From positions 1 to 64,000 of the forward strand of contig JARLIS010000051.1 in NCBI GenBank assembly GCA_031291615.1: a DNA stretch of 64,000 bases. Reading direction: 5' to 3'. Position numbers and translations under genes: made by a program. The notes under the pieces were generated by a model. That model saw only the letters and a list, made by a program, of their open reading frames with translations, searched no databases and had not been told where the DNA came from. This document shows, one piece after another, positions 26,898-36,398 of this stretch (its first letter is position 1; each line of letters begins with the position of its first letter). This stretch comes from Parvibaculum sp. (GTDB lineage Bacteria > Pseudomonadota > Alphaproteobacteria > Parvibaculales > Parvibaculaceae).

Positions 26898-27881
26898 TCA
26901 GGGCACAAGCACCGCGGCGCCTTCGAGATTGCCGCTGCGCAGGTCGTCGAGCGCCTTGTTCGCGTCGGACAGGGGATAGCGCCTTGTCGTCGTTCTGATG
27001 CCGATTTCGGCGGCGGCGCGCAGGAAGCCAGTGGCGTCTTCCCTCGTCAGATTGGCGACGGACATGAGCTGTCGTTCTTCCCAGAGAATCTCATATGGGA
27101 AGCTCGGTATGTCGCTCATGTGAATGCCGGCGCAGACGACGCGGCCGCCCTTGCGCACGGCGCGCAGGGCCGTCGGCACGAGGTCGCCAATGGGCGCATA
27201 AATGATTGCCGCGTCGAGCGGTTCGGGCGGTGTTTCATCCGAGCCGCCCGCCCAGGCGGCCCCCAGAGAAAGCGCGAAGTCGCGGGCGGCGGCGTCTCCG
27301 GGGCGTACGAAGGCAAAGATTTTACGCCCTTGCGCGCGGGCGACCTGAGAGCCGATGTGTCCGGCGGCGCCGAAACCGTAGATGCCGAGCGCCTTGCCTG
27401 CGCCCGCGATCGTCAGCGAGCGCCAGCCGATCAGTCCGGCGCAGAGCAACGGCGCGGCCGCGATGTCGTCGCCGACGTCGCCGAGCGCAAAGACATAGCG
27501 CGCATCGGCGATGGCGTGGCTCGCATAGCCGCCGTCTCGCGTGTAGCCGGTGAAAAGCGGATGGTCGCAGAGGTTTTCCCGGCCTGCTTTGCAATAAGGA
27601 CAGATGCCGCAAGTCGAGCCGAGCCAGGGAATGCCGACGCGCTCGCCGAGGGCGAAGCCCTGCACCCCGGCGCCGATCGCGTCGACGACGCCTACGATCT
27701 CATGGCCGGGAATGAGCGGAAGCTTCGGGTGCGGAAGTTCGCCGTCGACGACATGAAGGTCCGTCCGGCAGACCCCGCAGGCGAGGACGCGCACCCTGAT
27801 CTCCCCCTTGCCCGGGTGCCTGTCGCCAAGCTCGCGCATGGTCAGGGGCTTGCCGACCGCCTCGAAAACCATGGCGCGCAT
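26898..27881 (-). CDS. Zinc-dependent alcohol dehydrogenase
   Basis: Medium-chain zinc alcohol dehydrogenase of 327 residues. Catalytic zinc ligands appear in LACGVCRTDLH and IPGHEIVG; the structural zinc lobe is present as CGICPYCKAGRENLC (C-x2-C-x2-C-x7-C, about residues 90-104). The NAD(P) motif is YGFGAAGHIGSQVA (about 168-181). The overall layout resembles the AdhA/AdhP-type subgroup that uses short primary alcohols. Divergent from fixL; no FixK-type box was seen in front of it. Confidence 0.88.
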   Translation of the reverse strand: MRAMVFEAVGKPLTMRELGDRHPGKGEIRVRVLACGVCRTDLHVVDGELPHPKLPLIPGHEIVGVVDAIGAGVQGFALGERVGIPWLGSTCGICPYCKAGRENLCDHPLFTGYTRDGGYASHAIADARYVFALGDVGDDIAAAPLLCAGLIGWRSLTIAGAGKALGIYGFGAAGHIGSQVARAQGRKIFAFVRPGDAAARDFALSLGAAWAGGSDETPPEPLDAAIIYAPIGDLVPTALRAVRKGGRVVCAGIHMSDIPSFPYEILWEERQLMSVANLTREDATGFLRAAAEIGIRTTTRRYPLSDANKALDDLRSGNLEGAAVLVP

Positions 27882-28047
27882 GGGGAGCCTCCGACGGGTA
27901 TGAGGAATGCGTTAGTTTAAAACTTTAGGCGCTTTCCCGACCCGTCTCCAGGCGATGGAAAGACGCAGGCCGGCCCCAATTCGGAGGGTGCTAAAATCCG
28001 GCCGGGATTGTAGATTACGGCTCCATATAGAAGAGCAAAATCCGCAG

Positions 28048-29586
28048 ATGCCGCCCGGTTTTTCCAACACTCACGACGAACAAGAAAGCAGGGTGCGCCT
28101 TGAGGCGCTGCTGGCGACGGCTGTCGACGGCATCGTCATCATCGACCCCAAGGGCACCGTCCGGCTCTACAGCCCTGCCTGCGAGCGGCTTTTCGGATAT
28201 GCACCCGACGAGGTCATCGGCCAGAACGTCAAGATGCTCATGCCGTCCCCCTATCATGAGGAGCATGACGGCTATCTCGACCATTACCGGACGACCGGGG
28301 AAAAACGCATCATCGGGATCGGGCGCGAGGTGGTCGGGCGGCGCAAGGACGGCTCGACATTTCCGATGTATCTCTCCGTCGGCGAGGGGCGCATCGGCGG
28401 CGAGGCGATGTTCGTCGGCATCATCCATGACATTACCGAGCGCAGGCGGGGCGAGCTTGCGGTGCGCGAGCGCGAGGCGCGGCTCAGCTCGATTCTTGAA
28501 ACGGTCCCCGACGCGATCGTCATCATAGACGATGGCGGCCTGATCGAATCCTTCAGCCCCGCGGCGGAGCGTCTATTCGGCTACAGCTTCAATGATGTCG
28601 CAGGCAAGAACATCAAAATGCTGATGCCTGCCCCCTATCACGAGGAACATGACGGTTATCTGGCGCGCTATCTCGCGACGGGGGAAAAGCGCATCATCGG
28701 CCTTGGGCGCGTCGTAGTGGGGCGCCGTCAGGACGGTTCGACCTTTCCCATGGAGCTTGCGGTCGGCGAAATCGTCGTCGGGCAGAAGCGTCTTTTCACC
28801 GGCTTCATTCGGGACATCACCGAACGTCAAAGCACGGAAAGGCGGCTACAGGAATTGCAGTCGGAGCTTCTGCATGTCTCGCGGCTGAGCGCGATGGGTC
28901 AGATGGCGTCGGCGCTGGCGCATGAACTGAACCAGCCATTGTCCGCGAACATGAATTACGTCAAGGCGGCCCGTCGCACGCTGGACGGCGTCGATGCGCC
29001 GGAAGTCATCCGCGCAATCGAACTTCTCGACAAGGCCAGCGCCCAGACATCGCGGGCGGGGCAGATCATCAGGCGTCTCCGCGAGTTCATCGAGAAAGGC
29101 AAAAGCAATCGCGCCATCGAAAACCTGAACAAGGTCGTGGAGGAGGCCGTCGCGCTCGGCCTCGTTGGCGCCGCCGAGGCGAATGTGAAAGTCGAAATCG
29201 ATTTTCAGGCGAACCTCAAGCCCGTGCCGATGGACAAGATCCAGATTCAGCAGGTCGTCCTCAATCTCATCCGCAACAGTTTCGAGGCCATGCATTCCTC
29301 ACCGCGTCGCGAACTCATCATCGGCACGTCGGCCGATGGGGTGGAAGCTGTCGTGGTGCGGATATGCGATACGGGTCCGGGCCTCGCGCCGGAAGTTGCC
29401 GAGAGGCTCTTCCTCCCATTCACGACGACCAAGGAAACGGGTATGGGCATCGGCCTTTCGATCTGCCGCTCGATCATCGAATCCCATGGCGGCGAACTCT
29501 GGGCGACGCCCAATGAAGGCGGCGGCGTGACGTTCAGTTTCCGGTTGCCCATTGCCGAAGTTGGGGAGACGAACGATGAACAGTGA
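28048..29586 (+). CDS. fixL: Oxygen-sensor histidine kinase FixL with two heme-type PAS domains
   Basis: Low-oxygen sensor kinase that phosphorylates FixJ. From the ATG at 28048 it has 512 residues and no transmembrane segment. PAS1 (about 17-131) and PAS2 (about 145-260) are strikingly alike. Each carries the elements that bind heme in rhizobial FixL: a His in EEHDGYL (H73, H201) at the position of the proximal ligand, and the oxygen-contacting Arg in RIIG(I/L)GR (R93, R221). Then come HisKA with [10 protein letters not shown] (H292) and a full HATPase domain (N box [28 protein letters not shown]). An in-frame ATG 93 bp upstream is an alternative start; neither has a strong ribosome site. 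The 3' end overlaps fixJ by 11 bp. Confidence 0.9.
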   Translation: MPPGFSNTHDEQESRVRLEALLATAVDGIVIIDPKGTVRLYSPACERLFGYAPDEVIGQNVKMLMPSPYHEEHDGYLDHYRTTGEKRIIGIGREVVGRRKDGSTFPMYLSVGEGRIGGEAMFVGIIHDITERRRGELAVREREARLSSILETVPDAIVIIDDGGLIESFSPAAERLFGYSFNDVAGKNIKMLMPAPYHEEHDGYLARYLATGEKRIIGLGRVVVGRRQDGSTFPMELAVGEIVVGQKRLFTGFIRDITERQSTERRLQELQSELLHVSRLSAMGQMASALAHELNQPLSANMNYVKAARRTLDGVDAPEVIRAIELLDKASAQTSRAGQIIRRLREFIEKGKSNRAIENLNKVVEEAVALGLVGAAEANVKVEIDFQANLKPVPMDKIQIQQVVLNLIRNSFEAMHSSPRRELIIGTSADGVEAVVVRICDTGPGLAPEVAERLFLPFTTTKETGMGIGLSICRSIIESHGGELWATPNEGGGVTFSFRLPIAEVGETNDEQ

Positions 29587-30199
29587 TGCGACCGTCTTCA
29601 TTGTCGATGACGACGCCGATGTGCGCGACTCGCTGCGGGCGTTGCTTGAATCGGCGAATTACAAGGTCAACGATTATGGCTCCGCGAAGGCCTTCCTTGC
29701 CGAGCCCGTCAAGAGCGGCGGGTGCGTGATCGTCGACATCAGAATGCCCGACATGGACGGGCTTGAATTGCAGGAAGAGCTTGTGAAACTGGAGGCGGGC
29801 ATTCCCGTCATCGTGGTGACGGGGCATGGCGATGTGCCGCTTGCCGTGCGGGCGATGAAGGCCGGCGCCACCGATTTCATCGAGAAGCCCTATGACGATG
29901 AATTGCTGCTGCAAAGCGTTCGCCGCGCGATGGCTGCGAGCACGACGAAGCGTGCTTCCGTGGTGGCGGACCCCGCTATCGTCGAGCTCCTTGCATCGCT
30001 CACACCGCGCGAGCGCGAGGTGCTGGAACATCTCATCGCCGGCAGGCCTAACAAGGTCATTGCATTTGAGCTCGGCATTTCACCGCGGACCGTCGAGATT
30101 CACCGGGCGCATCTGACGGAGAAGATGAAGGTACGCAGCCTTCCGGAGCTTGTGCGCGTCGCGCTCGCTGCCGGCGTCATGCCTGCCGACGGTAAGTGA
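29576..30199 (+). CDS. fixJ: Two-component response regulator FixJ
   Basis: Response regulator of 207 residues that, once phosphorylated by FixL, activates fixK-type promoters. Receiver domain residues about 1-125: [15 protein letters not shown], phospho-acceptor Asp in [21 protein letters not shown] and EKPYDD. The LuxR-type helix-turn-helix is at about 140-200 ([43 protein letters not shown]). The ATG lies inside the end of fixL, so translation is coupled. Confidence 0.94.
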   Translation: MNSDATVFIVDDDADVRDSLRALLESANYKVNDYGSAKAFLAEPVKSGGCVIVDIRMPDMDGLELQEELVKLEAGIPVIVVTGHGDVPLAVRAMKAGATDFIEKPYDDELLLQSVRRAMAASTTKRASVVADPAIVELLASLTPREREVLEHLIAGRPNKVIAFELGISPRTVEIHRAHLTEKMKVRSLPELVRVALAAGVMPADGK

Positions 30200-30272
30200 A
30201 ATTCCCTATTTCGTCGCATCGACCCGCTTTCTACTCTTGCCCATTGCGGTGAAGCCCGCACTGGAGGCGGTC

Positions 30273-30656
30273 GTGGCAGTTTCTCAGTCTCGTGTGGTTT
30301 GTGTCGTTGATGATGATGCTGCCGTGCGCGATTCCATGCGTGTGTTGCTCGAGTCTCACGGCCTCAGGGTTCGCGAATACGCTTCCGCGCGCGCATTTCT
30401 GGGCGACACGTTGAACGAGAATGCGGATTGCCTGCTTCTCGACCATCACATGCCGGAAATGAACGGGCTTGAGCTTCTTGAAATCCTGCGGAGCCGCAAG
30501 GTTGCAACTGCGGCCATCGTGATTACCGGACGCAGCGACAATACGCTGAGAGCCCGGGCCATACGCGCAGGCGCTCTCGCCTGTCTCGATAAGCCGGTCG
30601 ATGAGGATGAGCTTTTCCATTCGATCGACAAGGCTTTCAGCCAAGCCGGGCACTGA
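30273..30656 (+). CDS. Single-domain response regulator (FixJ-receiver-like)
   Basis: A receiver domain without an output domain, about 127 residues. It starts with GTG at 30273, five bases after GGAGG. VVCVVDDDAAVRDSMRVLLESHG, the acceptor Asp in LLLDHHMPEMNGLE, a Thr in VITGRSD and the Lys in LDKPVDED are all present, so it should be phosphorylatable. Placed between fixJ and fixK on the same strand, it may compete for phosphate from FixL or tune the cascade; this is inference from position. Confidence 0.82.
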   Translation: MAVSQSRVVCVVDDDAAVRDSMRVLLESHGLRVREYASARAFLGDTLNENADCLLLDHHMPEMNGLELLEILRSRKVATAAIVITGRSDNTLRARAIRAGALACLDKPVDEDELFHSIDKAFSQAGH

Positions 30657-30682
30657 TACGGCTGCTCCTGATCTAGGTACTT

Positions 30683-30690
30683 GTCCGTAG
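30683..30690 (+). promoter_or_regulatory. Possible FixJ-binding site upstream of fixK
   Basis: GTCCGTAG matches seven of eight bases of the GTAMGTAG-type FixJ half-site that I recall from Sinorhizobium work; GTAC lies ten bases upstream. It is about 76 bp before the fixK start. Short motif, weak evidence. Confidence 0.3.
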
Positions 30691-30765
30691 GTGGAAATCC
30701 GGATTTCGCTCTGGATCACGTGGCGTCATGATTTTTGTGTGGGAAACGCACAAGGGAAGCACGTC

Positions 30766-31512
30766 ATGGCGATCAACGCAGCTCGTATGGAGACATCTTC
30801 GAATGCTCGTTTCGCAAGGCGGCCATGGCCGGTCGTCGCGGGCGAGGCGGTCGGTGCGGCGCGGCCGGGCGACGATTTCGCCGCTCTCGAAGCAATCGGG
30901 ACCAGGGTGTCCTGCGGTCGCAACGAAACGCTTTTCGAGGAAGGCGACAGCGCGAAATATTGCTACAGGCTCGTCAGCGGGTCGGTGCGCCTATGCACGC
31001 TTCTGGCGGATGGCCGTCGCCAGATCGCCGATTTCTTTCTGCCCGGCGATTTTCTGGGCATCGTCGATTTCGGCGTTCACGCCTTCAACGCCGAGGCGAT
31101 CACGAATGTCGTGGCCATTCGCTATGCGCGCAATCAGGTCGACGCCTTGTGCGAAACCGACGCCCGCCTTCGCCGCCGGATCAGCCAGCATCTGCACGAA
31201 CAGTTGAGCGCTTCGCAGGCACATATCGTCCTGCTCGGCCGGCAGACGGTGAGAGAGCGCATAGCTTCCTTCCTCGTCCGCATGTCCGGTCGTCTCGATC
31301 TCGACATGGGCAAGGGCGGCGAGATCGAGTTGCCGATGAGCCCTCTCGATATTGCGGACAATCTCGGCCTGACCATCGAGACGGTGTGCCGGGCGATCAG
31401 CGAGCTGAAGCGCGCCGACGTCATTTCCGTTCCGAGCACGCATCGGATCGTTCTGCACAAGCTCTCGAAGCTTCGCGGGCTTGCGAGCGGCGCGGAGTTT
31501 GTCGGGGTCTAA
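30766..31512 (+). CDS. fixK: FixK-type Crp/Fnr transcription regulator
   Basis: Crp/Fnr-family activator of the microaerobic regulon, 248 residues from the ATG at 30766. The cyclic-nucleotide-binding-like beta roll spans about residues 45-150 (GDSAKYCYRLVSGSVRLCTLLADGRRQIADFFLPGDFLGI), then the dimer helix and the helix-turn-helix (PLDIADNLGLTIETVCRAISELKRADVI, about 200-227). The N-terminal cysteine cluster of FNR is absent, so it does not look like a direct oxygen sensor but like FixK, driven by FixJ. The recognition helix with ETVCR suits TTGAT-N4-ATCAA sites, several of which occur nearby. Confidence 0.9.
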   Translation: MAINAARMETSSNARFARRPWPVVAGEAVGAARPGDDFAALEAIGTRVSCGRNETLFEEGDSAKYCYRLVSGSVRLCTLLADGRRQIADFFLPGDFLGIVDFGVHAFNAEAITNVVAIRYARNQVDALCETDARLRRRISQHLHEQLSASQAHIVLLGRQTVRERIASFLVRMSGRLDLDMGKGGEIELPMSPLDIADNLGLTIETVCRAISELKRADVISVPSTHRIVLHKLSKLRGLASGAEFVGV

Positions 31513-31677
31513 GGCCGCAAGGCAAGGGCGAGAGGCGTCAATCCGGGCGGGACAGTTCCATCCGACGTACGCCCGCCTGTTTCGGTCGCAGCGACCCGGT
31601 TCGATTTTTTCCCGACCGAGCCAACGGCCGCGTTGCCGTCGATGGCGGCGCGCCGGTCGAAATCCGCCCCCGATCCA

Positions 31678-32559
31678 TCAATGCGCCATGAAGATCGGCA
31701 GGGGCGCGCCTGCGAGGACTTCGCGCGTGAAGCCGCCGAACAGGCGCTCGCTCAGCCGGTAGTGGCTGTAGCCGCCCATCACCAGGAGGTCGGCGCCGAC
31801 TTCGCCCGCGATGGTCAGGATTGTGCCCTGAACCGTTCCGCCGGAATGGGCGAGGTAGCGAATATCGACGTTGATGTCGTGCCAGCGCAGGTTCTTGGCG
31901 AGCGCCGCGACGGGCTCGACGGTGACGTCTTCATGCTCGGCAATGTTGATCAGCACGACCTGCTTGGCGCGCGCGAGCAAGGGCATGGCCGCGGTCAGCG
32001 CGCGGGCCGCTTCCGGCGTGTCCTTCCAGGCAACGGCGATGGTGCCGTCGATCCGCGCCGGCGCCTTGGGGGGCGCGAGAAGGACCGGGCGACCGCTGCC
32101 GACGAGCATGGCGCCGGCCACTTCGTTCGTCAGCCCGCCCCAATGCGTCGGATGGCCGATGACGGTGAGGTCGTGGACACGCGCCTGTGCGGTCAGGATG
32201 TCCTGCTCGCGACCCATGATTTCGGTCCATGCGGCGGACGGGCAGCGCGCGCAGGGCGGCATTGCAACCTCCTCCAGCTTCTCGCGCTGGAGGAAGGCCT
32301 CGTAGACCTTCTTCGCCCGTCCCGTCTGGCGCAGGTCCTCTTCCTCCAGCACTTGCGCAATGTCGCCGAGCACGAAGCCTGCGCCCGTGCCCATGCCCAT
32401 GTCGTAGCCGGCGGCCTGGACCAGAATCTGGGTGGGGTCGGGATGGACATGGACGCAGTCGAGATGTCCGCGAAAGCTGCGCGCTACGAGAAGGGCTGTC
32501 TCCAATGTTGCCGGATCATTGGAAAAGCCCGTCGTCGGAACGAAGATGGATTTGAACAT
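31678..32559 (-). CDS. Universal stress protein (UspA family)
   Basis: A 293-residue cytoplasmic Usp-type protein with a degenerate N-terminal half (FKSIFVPTTGFSNDPATLETALLVAR) and a better-preserved C-terminal UspA domain ending in DLLVMGGYSHYRLSERLFGGFTREVLAGAPLPIFMAH, the G-x2-G-x9-G(S/T) type nucleotide loop region. Such proteins are often induced under low oxygen. A near-consensus FixK-type box (32635-32648) sits about 40 bp upstream of the predicted transcription start. Confidence 0.9.
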   Translation of the reverse strand: MFKSIFVPTTGFSNDPATLETALLVARSFRGHLDCVHVHPDPTQILVQAAGYDMGMGTGAGFVLGDIAQVLEEEDLRQTGRAKKVYEAFLQREKLEEVAMPPCARCPSAAWTEIMGREQDILTAQARVHDLTVIGHPTHWGGLTNEVAGAMLVGSGRPVLLAPPKAPARIDGTIAVAWKDTPEAARALTAAMPLLARAKQVVLINIAEHEDVTVEPVAALAKNLRWHDINVDIRYLAHSGGTVQGTILTIAGEVGADLLVMGGYSHYRLSERLFGGFTREVLAGAPLPIFMAH

Positions 32560-32634
32560 TTTGCGTTGCTCCCGCGTCTCTTTGCGAACTTGTCGCCAAT
32601 GGGATGAAGTTTAGTTCGCTGCCGGCGTCCGTCC

Positions 32635-32648
32635 TTGATCGAGGTCAG
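32635..32648 (-). promoter_or_regulatory. FixK/FNR-type box for the usp gene
   Basis: TTGATCGAGGTCAG on the plus strand; eight or nine of the ten informative bases of TTGAT-N4-ATCAA match. Centred at 32641.5, it is about 40 bp from a transcription start implied by the minus-strand TAAACT -10-like hexamer at 32608-32613, the geometry of class II activation. Confidence 0.5.
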
Positions 32649-32700
32649 AAAAAGGCGAGGCAATCCGAAATGAGCGAAAGATTTAGCGAGCCGCTTTTTC

Positions 32701-32714
32701 TTGATCCAGATCAG
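32701..32714 (+). promoter_or_regulatory. FixK/FNR-type box for the 124-aa gene
   Basis: TTGATCCAGATCAG, one base from TTGAT-N4-ATCAA. It is followed by TCTATA/TATAAA at 32743-32750 as a possible -10, putting the box roughly 42-48 bp upstream of the start of transcription of the plus-strand gene at 32801. Confidence 0.6.
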
Positions 32715-32800
32715 GGAGAAAGGCGCGGGATTGAGCGAAATTTCTATAAACGCGCCGGTCGGCGGCAATTGCCGGGCGGGCACAGGGAAGGACCGAAACG

Positions 32801-33175
32801 ATGACGCTCTATCGCGTTCGCATGACGCTCGCCCGGGATGCGGATTTTCCGGAAGGATCGAATATGCGCGGCTACGACTTCATCGTGCCGCTTGGCGCGC
32901 AGAACAGGCCCGATGCGAGTATCTGGAAGCGGCATACCAAGGACTGTCTGGTGCATCGCTTCTGGGAAGGCGAGGACGATCGTCACGGCCTTCTACGGCA
33001 TACAGGCGGACAGTGGTTAGTCGATTACGACCTGAAGCGCGAGGGCGACGAGGAGCCTTTCGTTCAACTCGACCGCCATCCGATCGAAACGGGAAATTAT
33101 CTGTCGATGGTCGAGGGCGACGGCAAGCAGCGGACTTTCCACATCGTGTCGGTGAAGCCGCTCGCCGCCGCCTGA
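32801..33175 (+). CDS. Conserved small protein of unknown function, FixK-box associated
   Basis: A 124-residue soluble, charged protein (MTLYRVRMTLARDADFPEGSNMRGYDFIVPL) with no signal peptide, membrane segment or cysteine cluster (a single Cys in HTKDCLVHRFWEGEDD). I do not recognise a named family. It is predicted to be induced with the cbb3 oxidase because of the box at 32701-32714, and it sits between two other likely FixK targets. The function cannot be inferred beyond a microaerobic context. Confidence 0.75.
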   Translation: MTLYRVRMTLARDADFPEGSNMRGYDFIVPLGAQNRPDASIWKRHTKDCLVHRFWEGEDDRHGLLRHTGGQWLVDYDLKREGDEEPFVQLDRHPIETGNYLSMVEGDGKQRTFHIVSVKPLAAA

Positions 33176-33182
33176 GGTGTGT

Positions 33183-33578
33183 TCAGCCGAGCTGCGGAAG
33201 CATGCGTTCGGCCTTGTGGAAATAGTGCTTTGCATAATTGACGAGCTGGCCGTCGGTCGGATGATCCACGCTTTCGACGCCGACCACTTTTGCGGCCAGA
33301 GCGGGATGCCTTGCTTGCAGATGCTTGAAGAATGAAAGCTTCGCATTGGCCGGGCCGACGATGAGAATCTCGCCGGCGCCATTAAGCGCAGTTGCGACTT
33401 CTTCGTAATAAGCGGGGTCTTCCTGGGCGCGCCAGCTCGACCGGCTGCCGGCCTTTGTGTGCAGGTGCCTGATCGGCTGCCGCGATTTGACCGTTTCGCT
33501 CGATTTATCGTTCACACCGTATTCGACGACATGCGCCTCGTGATGGTCGATCCAGACGACGGCATGATAGTGCGACAT
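33183..33578 (-). CDS. eRF1-domain-3-like 'translational machinery protein'
   Basis: A 131-residue protein resembling the bacterial family related to the third domain of eRF1/Pelota: MSHYHAVVWIDHHEAHVVEYG, GEILIVGPANAKLSFFKHL and VVGVESVDHPTDGQLVNYAKHYF. The family's molecular role is not settled. The ATG is at 33578; the longer frame upstream runs through the promoter. It converges with the 124-aa gene (7-bp gap), and a FixK-type box lies at about -42 relative to its predicted start. Confidence 0.75.
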   Translation of the reverse strand: MSHYHAVVWIDHHEAHVVEYGVNDKSSETVKSRQPIRHLHTKAGSRSSWRAQEDPAYYEEVATALNGAGEILIVGPANAKLSFFKHLQARHPALAAKVVGVESVDHPTDGQLVNYAKHYFHKAERMLPQLG

Positions 33579-33637
33579 TTCGTTACTCCCATTGGCTTGC
33601 TGAGCGTCAATATAAGCATCCGGGCGGCCGTGCGGCA

Positions 33638-33651
33638 TTGATCGCGCGCAA
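33638..33651. promoter_or_regulatory. FixK-type box between the eRF1-like gene and ccoN
   Basis: TTGATCGCGCGCAA fits TTG(A/C)-N6-(T/G)CAA, the form known for rhizobial FixK2. On the minus strand TATATT (33609-33614) gives a start about 42 bp away, ideal class II geometry for the 131-aa gene. The box is also the only FixK-like site found upstream of ccoN (142 bp before its ATG), so it may serve both directions. Confidence 0.6.
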
Positions 33652-33792
33652 TTCCTTTCATGTCTCGAGGCCCGAAGGCGGATTGCTGCGGCCAAGCGCC
33701 TCATGTGGGGCAAGCTACGTATTGTCCCGGATTTCGGCCTTTGCGCAGCCCCGGCATCTTCACATGTGAGGCAACAAGAAGGGGATCGTCGG

Positions 33793-35481
33793 ATGACGAT
33801 GGCGCGCGCGGAAAAAACCTATGGAACGATGACCACGGCGTCTTACGCGGTCATGGCATCCCTGATCGCGGGGGCGATCCTCGCACTCATCGTCGCGGCA
33901 AAGGCCGCCGACACGCCGATGGCGATCCACGCCTCGCTGTTTCTTCTCGCCTTCGTCGCCGGCGTCTTCACGCTCATCTCGCGCCACTTCAATGCGCTCG
34001 AGCATCGCCCCGGCGCCGATGACGGGCTGGGCTATAATGACAATGTGGTGAAGGCCGGCGTCATCGCGACGCTTTTCTGGGGCGTTGCCGGCATGCTTGC
34101 CGGGCTTTACATCGCATCCGAGCTTGCCTTTCCGGCGCTCAACTTCGATTTCGCCTACATCAATTTCGGGCGGTTGCGGCCGGTGCATACGTCGGGCGTC
34201 ATTTTCGCCTTCGGCGGCAACGCGCTCATCGCCACGTCGTTTTATGTCGTGCAGCGGACATGCCGCGCGCGGCTTGCCGGCGAGATCGCGCCCTGGTTCG
34301 TCTTCTGGGGCTATCAGCTTTTCCTCGTCGTCGCCGTCACCGGCTATCTGATGGGCGTCACGCAATCGCGCGAATATGCCGAGCCCGAATGGTATACCGA
34401 CATCTGGCTGACCATCGTCTGGGTCGTTTATCTGCTCGTCTTCCTCGGCACGCTGATGAAGCGGCGCGAACCGCATATCTATGTGGCGAACTGGTTCTAT
34501 CTCGCCTTCATCGTCACCATCGCGCTTCTGCACATCACCAATAATCTCGCCGTGCCCGAAACCTGGGTTTCGAGCAAGAGCTACAGCGTCTTCTCCGGCG
34601 TTCAGGATGCGCTGATCCAGTGGTGGTACGGGCATAATGCCGTCGGCTTCTTCCTGACGGCGGGCTTCCTCGGCATGATGTACTACTTCGTGCCGAAGCG
34701 CGCGAACCGGCCGGTCTATTCCTACCGGCTGTCGATCATCCACTTCTGGTCGCTCATCTTCATCTATATCTGGGCGGGCCCGCATCATCTGCACTACACG
34801 GCCCTGCCGGACTGGGCGCAGACGCTCGGCATGACCTTTTCGATCATGCTCTGGATGCCGTCTTGGGGCGGCATGATCAACGGGCTGATGACGCTGTCGG
34901 GCGCATGGGACAAGCTCCGCACCGACCCGGTGCTGCGCATCCTCGTCGTTTCCCTCGCTTTCTACGGCATGTCGACTTTCGAAGGTCCGGTGATGTCGGT
35001 GAAGGCGGTCAACTCGCTCTCGCACTATACCGACTGGACAATCGGCCATGTGCATTCGGGCGCCATGGGCTGGGTCGGCTTCGTCACCTTCGGCGCGGTC
35101 TATTGCCTCGTGCCCTGGCTCTGGAAGCGCGAACGGCTCTATTCGATGGCGTTGGTGAGCTGGCATTTCTGGATCGCGACGATGGGTATCGTTCTCTACA
35201 TCACGTCGATGTGGGTGTCCGGCATCTTGCAAGGCCTGATGTGGCGCGCTTATGACTCGCAGGGCTTCCTCGAATATTCCTTCGTCGAGACGGTCGCGGC
35301 GATGCATCCCTTCTACATCATCCGCGCGGCGGGCGGCCTGCTCTACCTCACCGGCACGCTCATCATGGTCTACAATTGCTGGCGCACCATCAGAGGCGAT
35401 GTGAGGGCGGGCGAACCGATCATTCCCGACGCCAATCCATCAATCGTATCGGGGCCGCTTGCCGCCCAACCGGCAGAGTGA
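33793..35481 (+). CDS. ccoN: cbb3-type cytochrome c oxidase subunit I
   Basis: Catalytic heme-copper subunit of the high-affinity cbb3 terminal oxidase in the inner membrane. About 562 residues with a dozen hydrophobic helices. Visible ligands and motifs: [13 protein letters not shown] (low-spin heme His), [12 protein letters not shown] (copper His), the adjacent Tyr/His region [28 protein letters not shown] (two copper histidines) and [13 protein letters not shown] (heme b3 and b). Start at the ATG at 33793; another ATG lies two codons on. First gene of the cco operon, likely FixK-activated. Confidence 0.97.
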   Translation: MTMARAEKTYGTMTTASYAVMASLIAGAILALIVAAKAADTPMAIHASLFLLAFVAGVFTLISRHFNALEHRPGADDGLGYNDNVVKAGVIATLFWGVAGMLAGLYIASELAFPALNFDFAYINFGRLRPVHTSGVIFAFGGNALIATSFYVVQRTCRARLAGEIAPWFVFWGYQLFLVVAVTGYLMGVTQSREYAEPEWYTDIWLTIVWVVYLLVFLGTLMKRREPHIYVANWFYLAFIVTIALLHITNNLAVPETWVSSKSYSVFSGVQDALIQWWYGHNAVGFFLTAGFLGMMYYFVPKRANRPVYSYRLSIIHFWSLIFIYIWAGPHHLHYTALPDWAQTLGMTFSIMLWMPSWGGMINGLMTLSGAWDKLRTDPVLRILVVSLAFYGMSTFEGPVMSVKAVNSLSHYTDWTIGHVHSGAMGWVGFVTFGAVYCLVPWLWKRERLYSMALVSWHFWIATMGIVLYITSMWVSGILQGLMWRAYDSQGFLEYSFVETVAAMHPFYIIRAAGGLLYLTGTLIMVYNCWRTIRGDVRAGEPIIPDANPSIVSGPLAAQPAE

Positions 35482-35491
35482 GGGGCCGATC

Positions 35492-36220
35492 ATGTCGAAA
35501 TTCAATCACGCGATCATCGAAAAGAACTCGATCCTGCTTCTGGTGCTGACGCTGATCGTCGTCTCGGTCGGCGGTCTCATCGAAATCGTGCCGACCTTCC
35601 TCATCACGACGACGATCGAGGATGTGAAGGGCATGCGGCCCTATACGCCGCTCGAGCTCAAGGGCCGGGACATCTATATCCGCGAAGGCTGCTACCTCTG
35701 CCATAGCCAGATGATCCGCTCGCTCCGTTCCGAGGTCGAGCGCTACGGCCACTATTCGCTCGCCGCGGAGAGCATGTACGACCATCCGTTTCAATGGGGC
35801 TCGAAGCGCATCGGGCCCGATCTCGCGCGTGTCGGCGGGAAGTATTCCGACGAATGGCATCGGCTGCACATGGAGAATCCGCGCCAGGTCGTGCCGGAAT
35901 CGGTAATGCCCGGCTATCCGTTCCTGGCGAAGACGCCGCTCGACTACAGCCATGTCGATGACGATCTGAGGGCGCTTGCCGCGACGGGCGTTCCCTATAC
36001 GGCCGAAGACATCGCCAACGCCAAGGCCGATCTCGTGGCGCAGGTGAAGCCCGATGCCGATACGACCGGATTGATGAAGCGCTATCCGAAAGCGATTGCC
36101 CGCGATTACAGCGGCAATCCGCAGATGGTCTCGGAACTCGATGCGCTTGTCGCCTATTTGCAGATGCTCGGTACGCTTGTCGACTTCAACGCCTATGACG
36201 GCGCCGACTTCAACCAGTGA
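35492..36220 (+). CDS. ccoO: cbb3-type cytochrome c oxidase subunit II (mono-heme c)
   Basis: Membrane-anchored monoheme cytochrome c subunit, 242 residues, one N-terminal transmembrane helix (about 12-34) and a periplasmic domain. The heme site is CYLCH at about residues 67-71 within [26 protein letters not shown]; axial Met candidates are in [12 protein letters not shown]. It starts 10 bp after ccoN. Confidence 0.96.
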   Translation: MSKFNHAIIEKNSILLLVLTLIVVSVGGLIEIVPTFLITTTIEDVKGMRPYTPLELKGRDIYIREGCYLCHSQMIRSLRSEVERYGHYSLAAESMYDHPFQWGSKRIGPDLARVGGKYSDEWHRLHMENPRQVVPESVMPGYPFLAKTPLDYSHVDDDLRALAATGVPYTAEDIANAKADLVAQVKPDADTTGLMKRYPKAIARDYSGNPQMVSELDALVAYLQMLGTLVDFNAYDGADFNQ

Positions 36221-36230
36221 GGGCCATATC

Positions 36231-36398
36231 ATGATGCAACTTCACGCTTCGGCCCTTGCGGGAATGACGGGTCTCATACTTTTCATCGTGCTGTTCGCCA
36301 TAGCGGTGACTTATGCGCTCTGGCCTTCCAACAAGCAGATATTCGATCACCTCGCGCGCCTGCCGCTCGAAGACGATCATGAGGAGAAGGGCCAGTGA
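36231..36398 (+). CDS. ccoQ: cbb3-type oxidase small subunit
   Basis: A 55-residue subunit with one transmembrane helix (about residues 10-31) followed by WPSNKQIFDHLARLPLEDD, the usual CcoQ/FixQ pattern. It helps stabilise the oxidase complex. ATG 10 bp after ccoO; its stop overlaps the GTG start of ccoP. Confidence 0.92.
   Translation: MMQLHASALAGMTGLILFIVLFAIAVTYALWPSNKQIFDHLARLPLEDDHEEKGQ

Noticed and set aside
33760..35307. 515-codon open frame on the minus strand
   Set aside because: Opposite ccoN; Arg/Asp/His-rich composition is the shadow of a membrane-protein gene.
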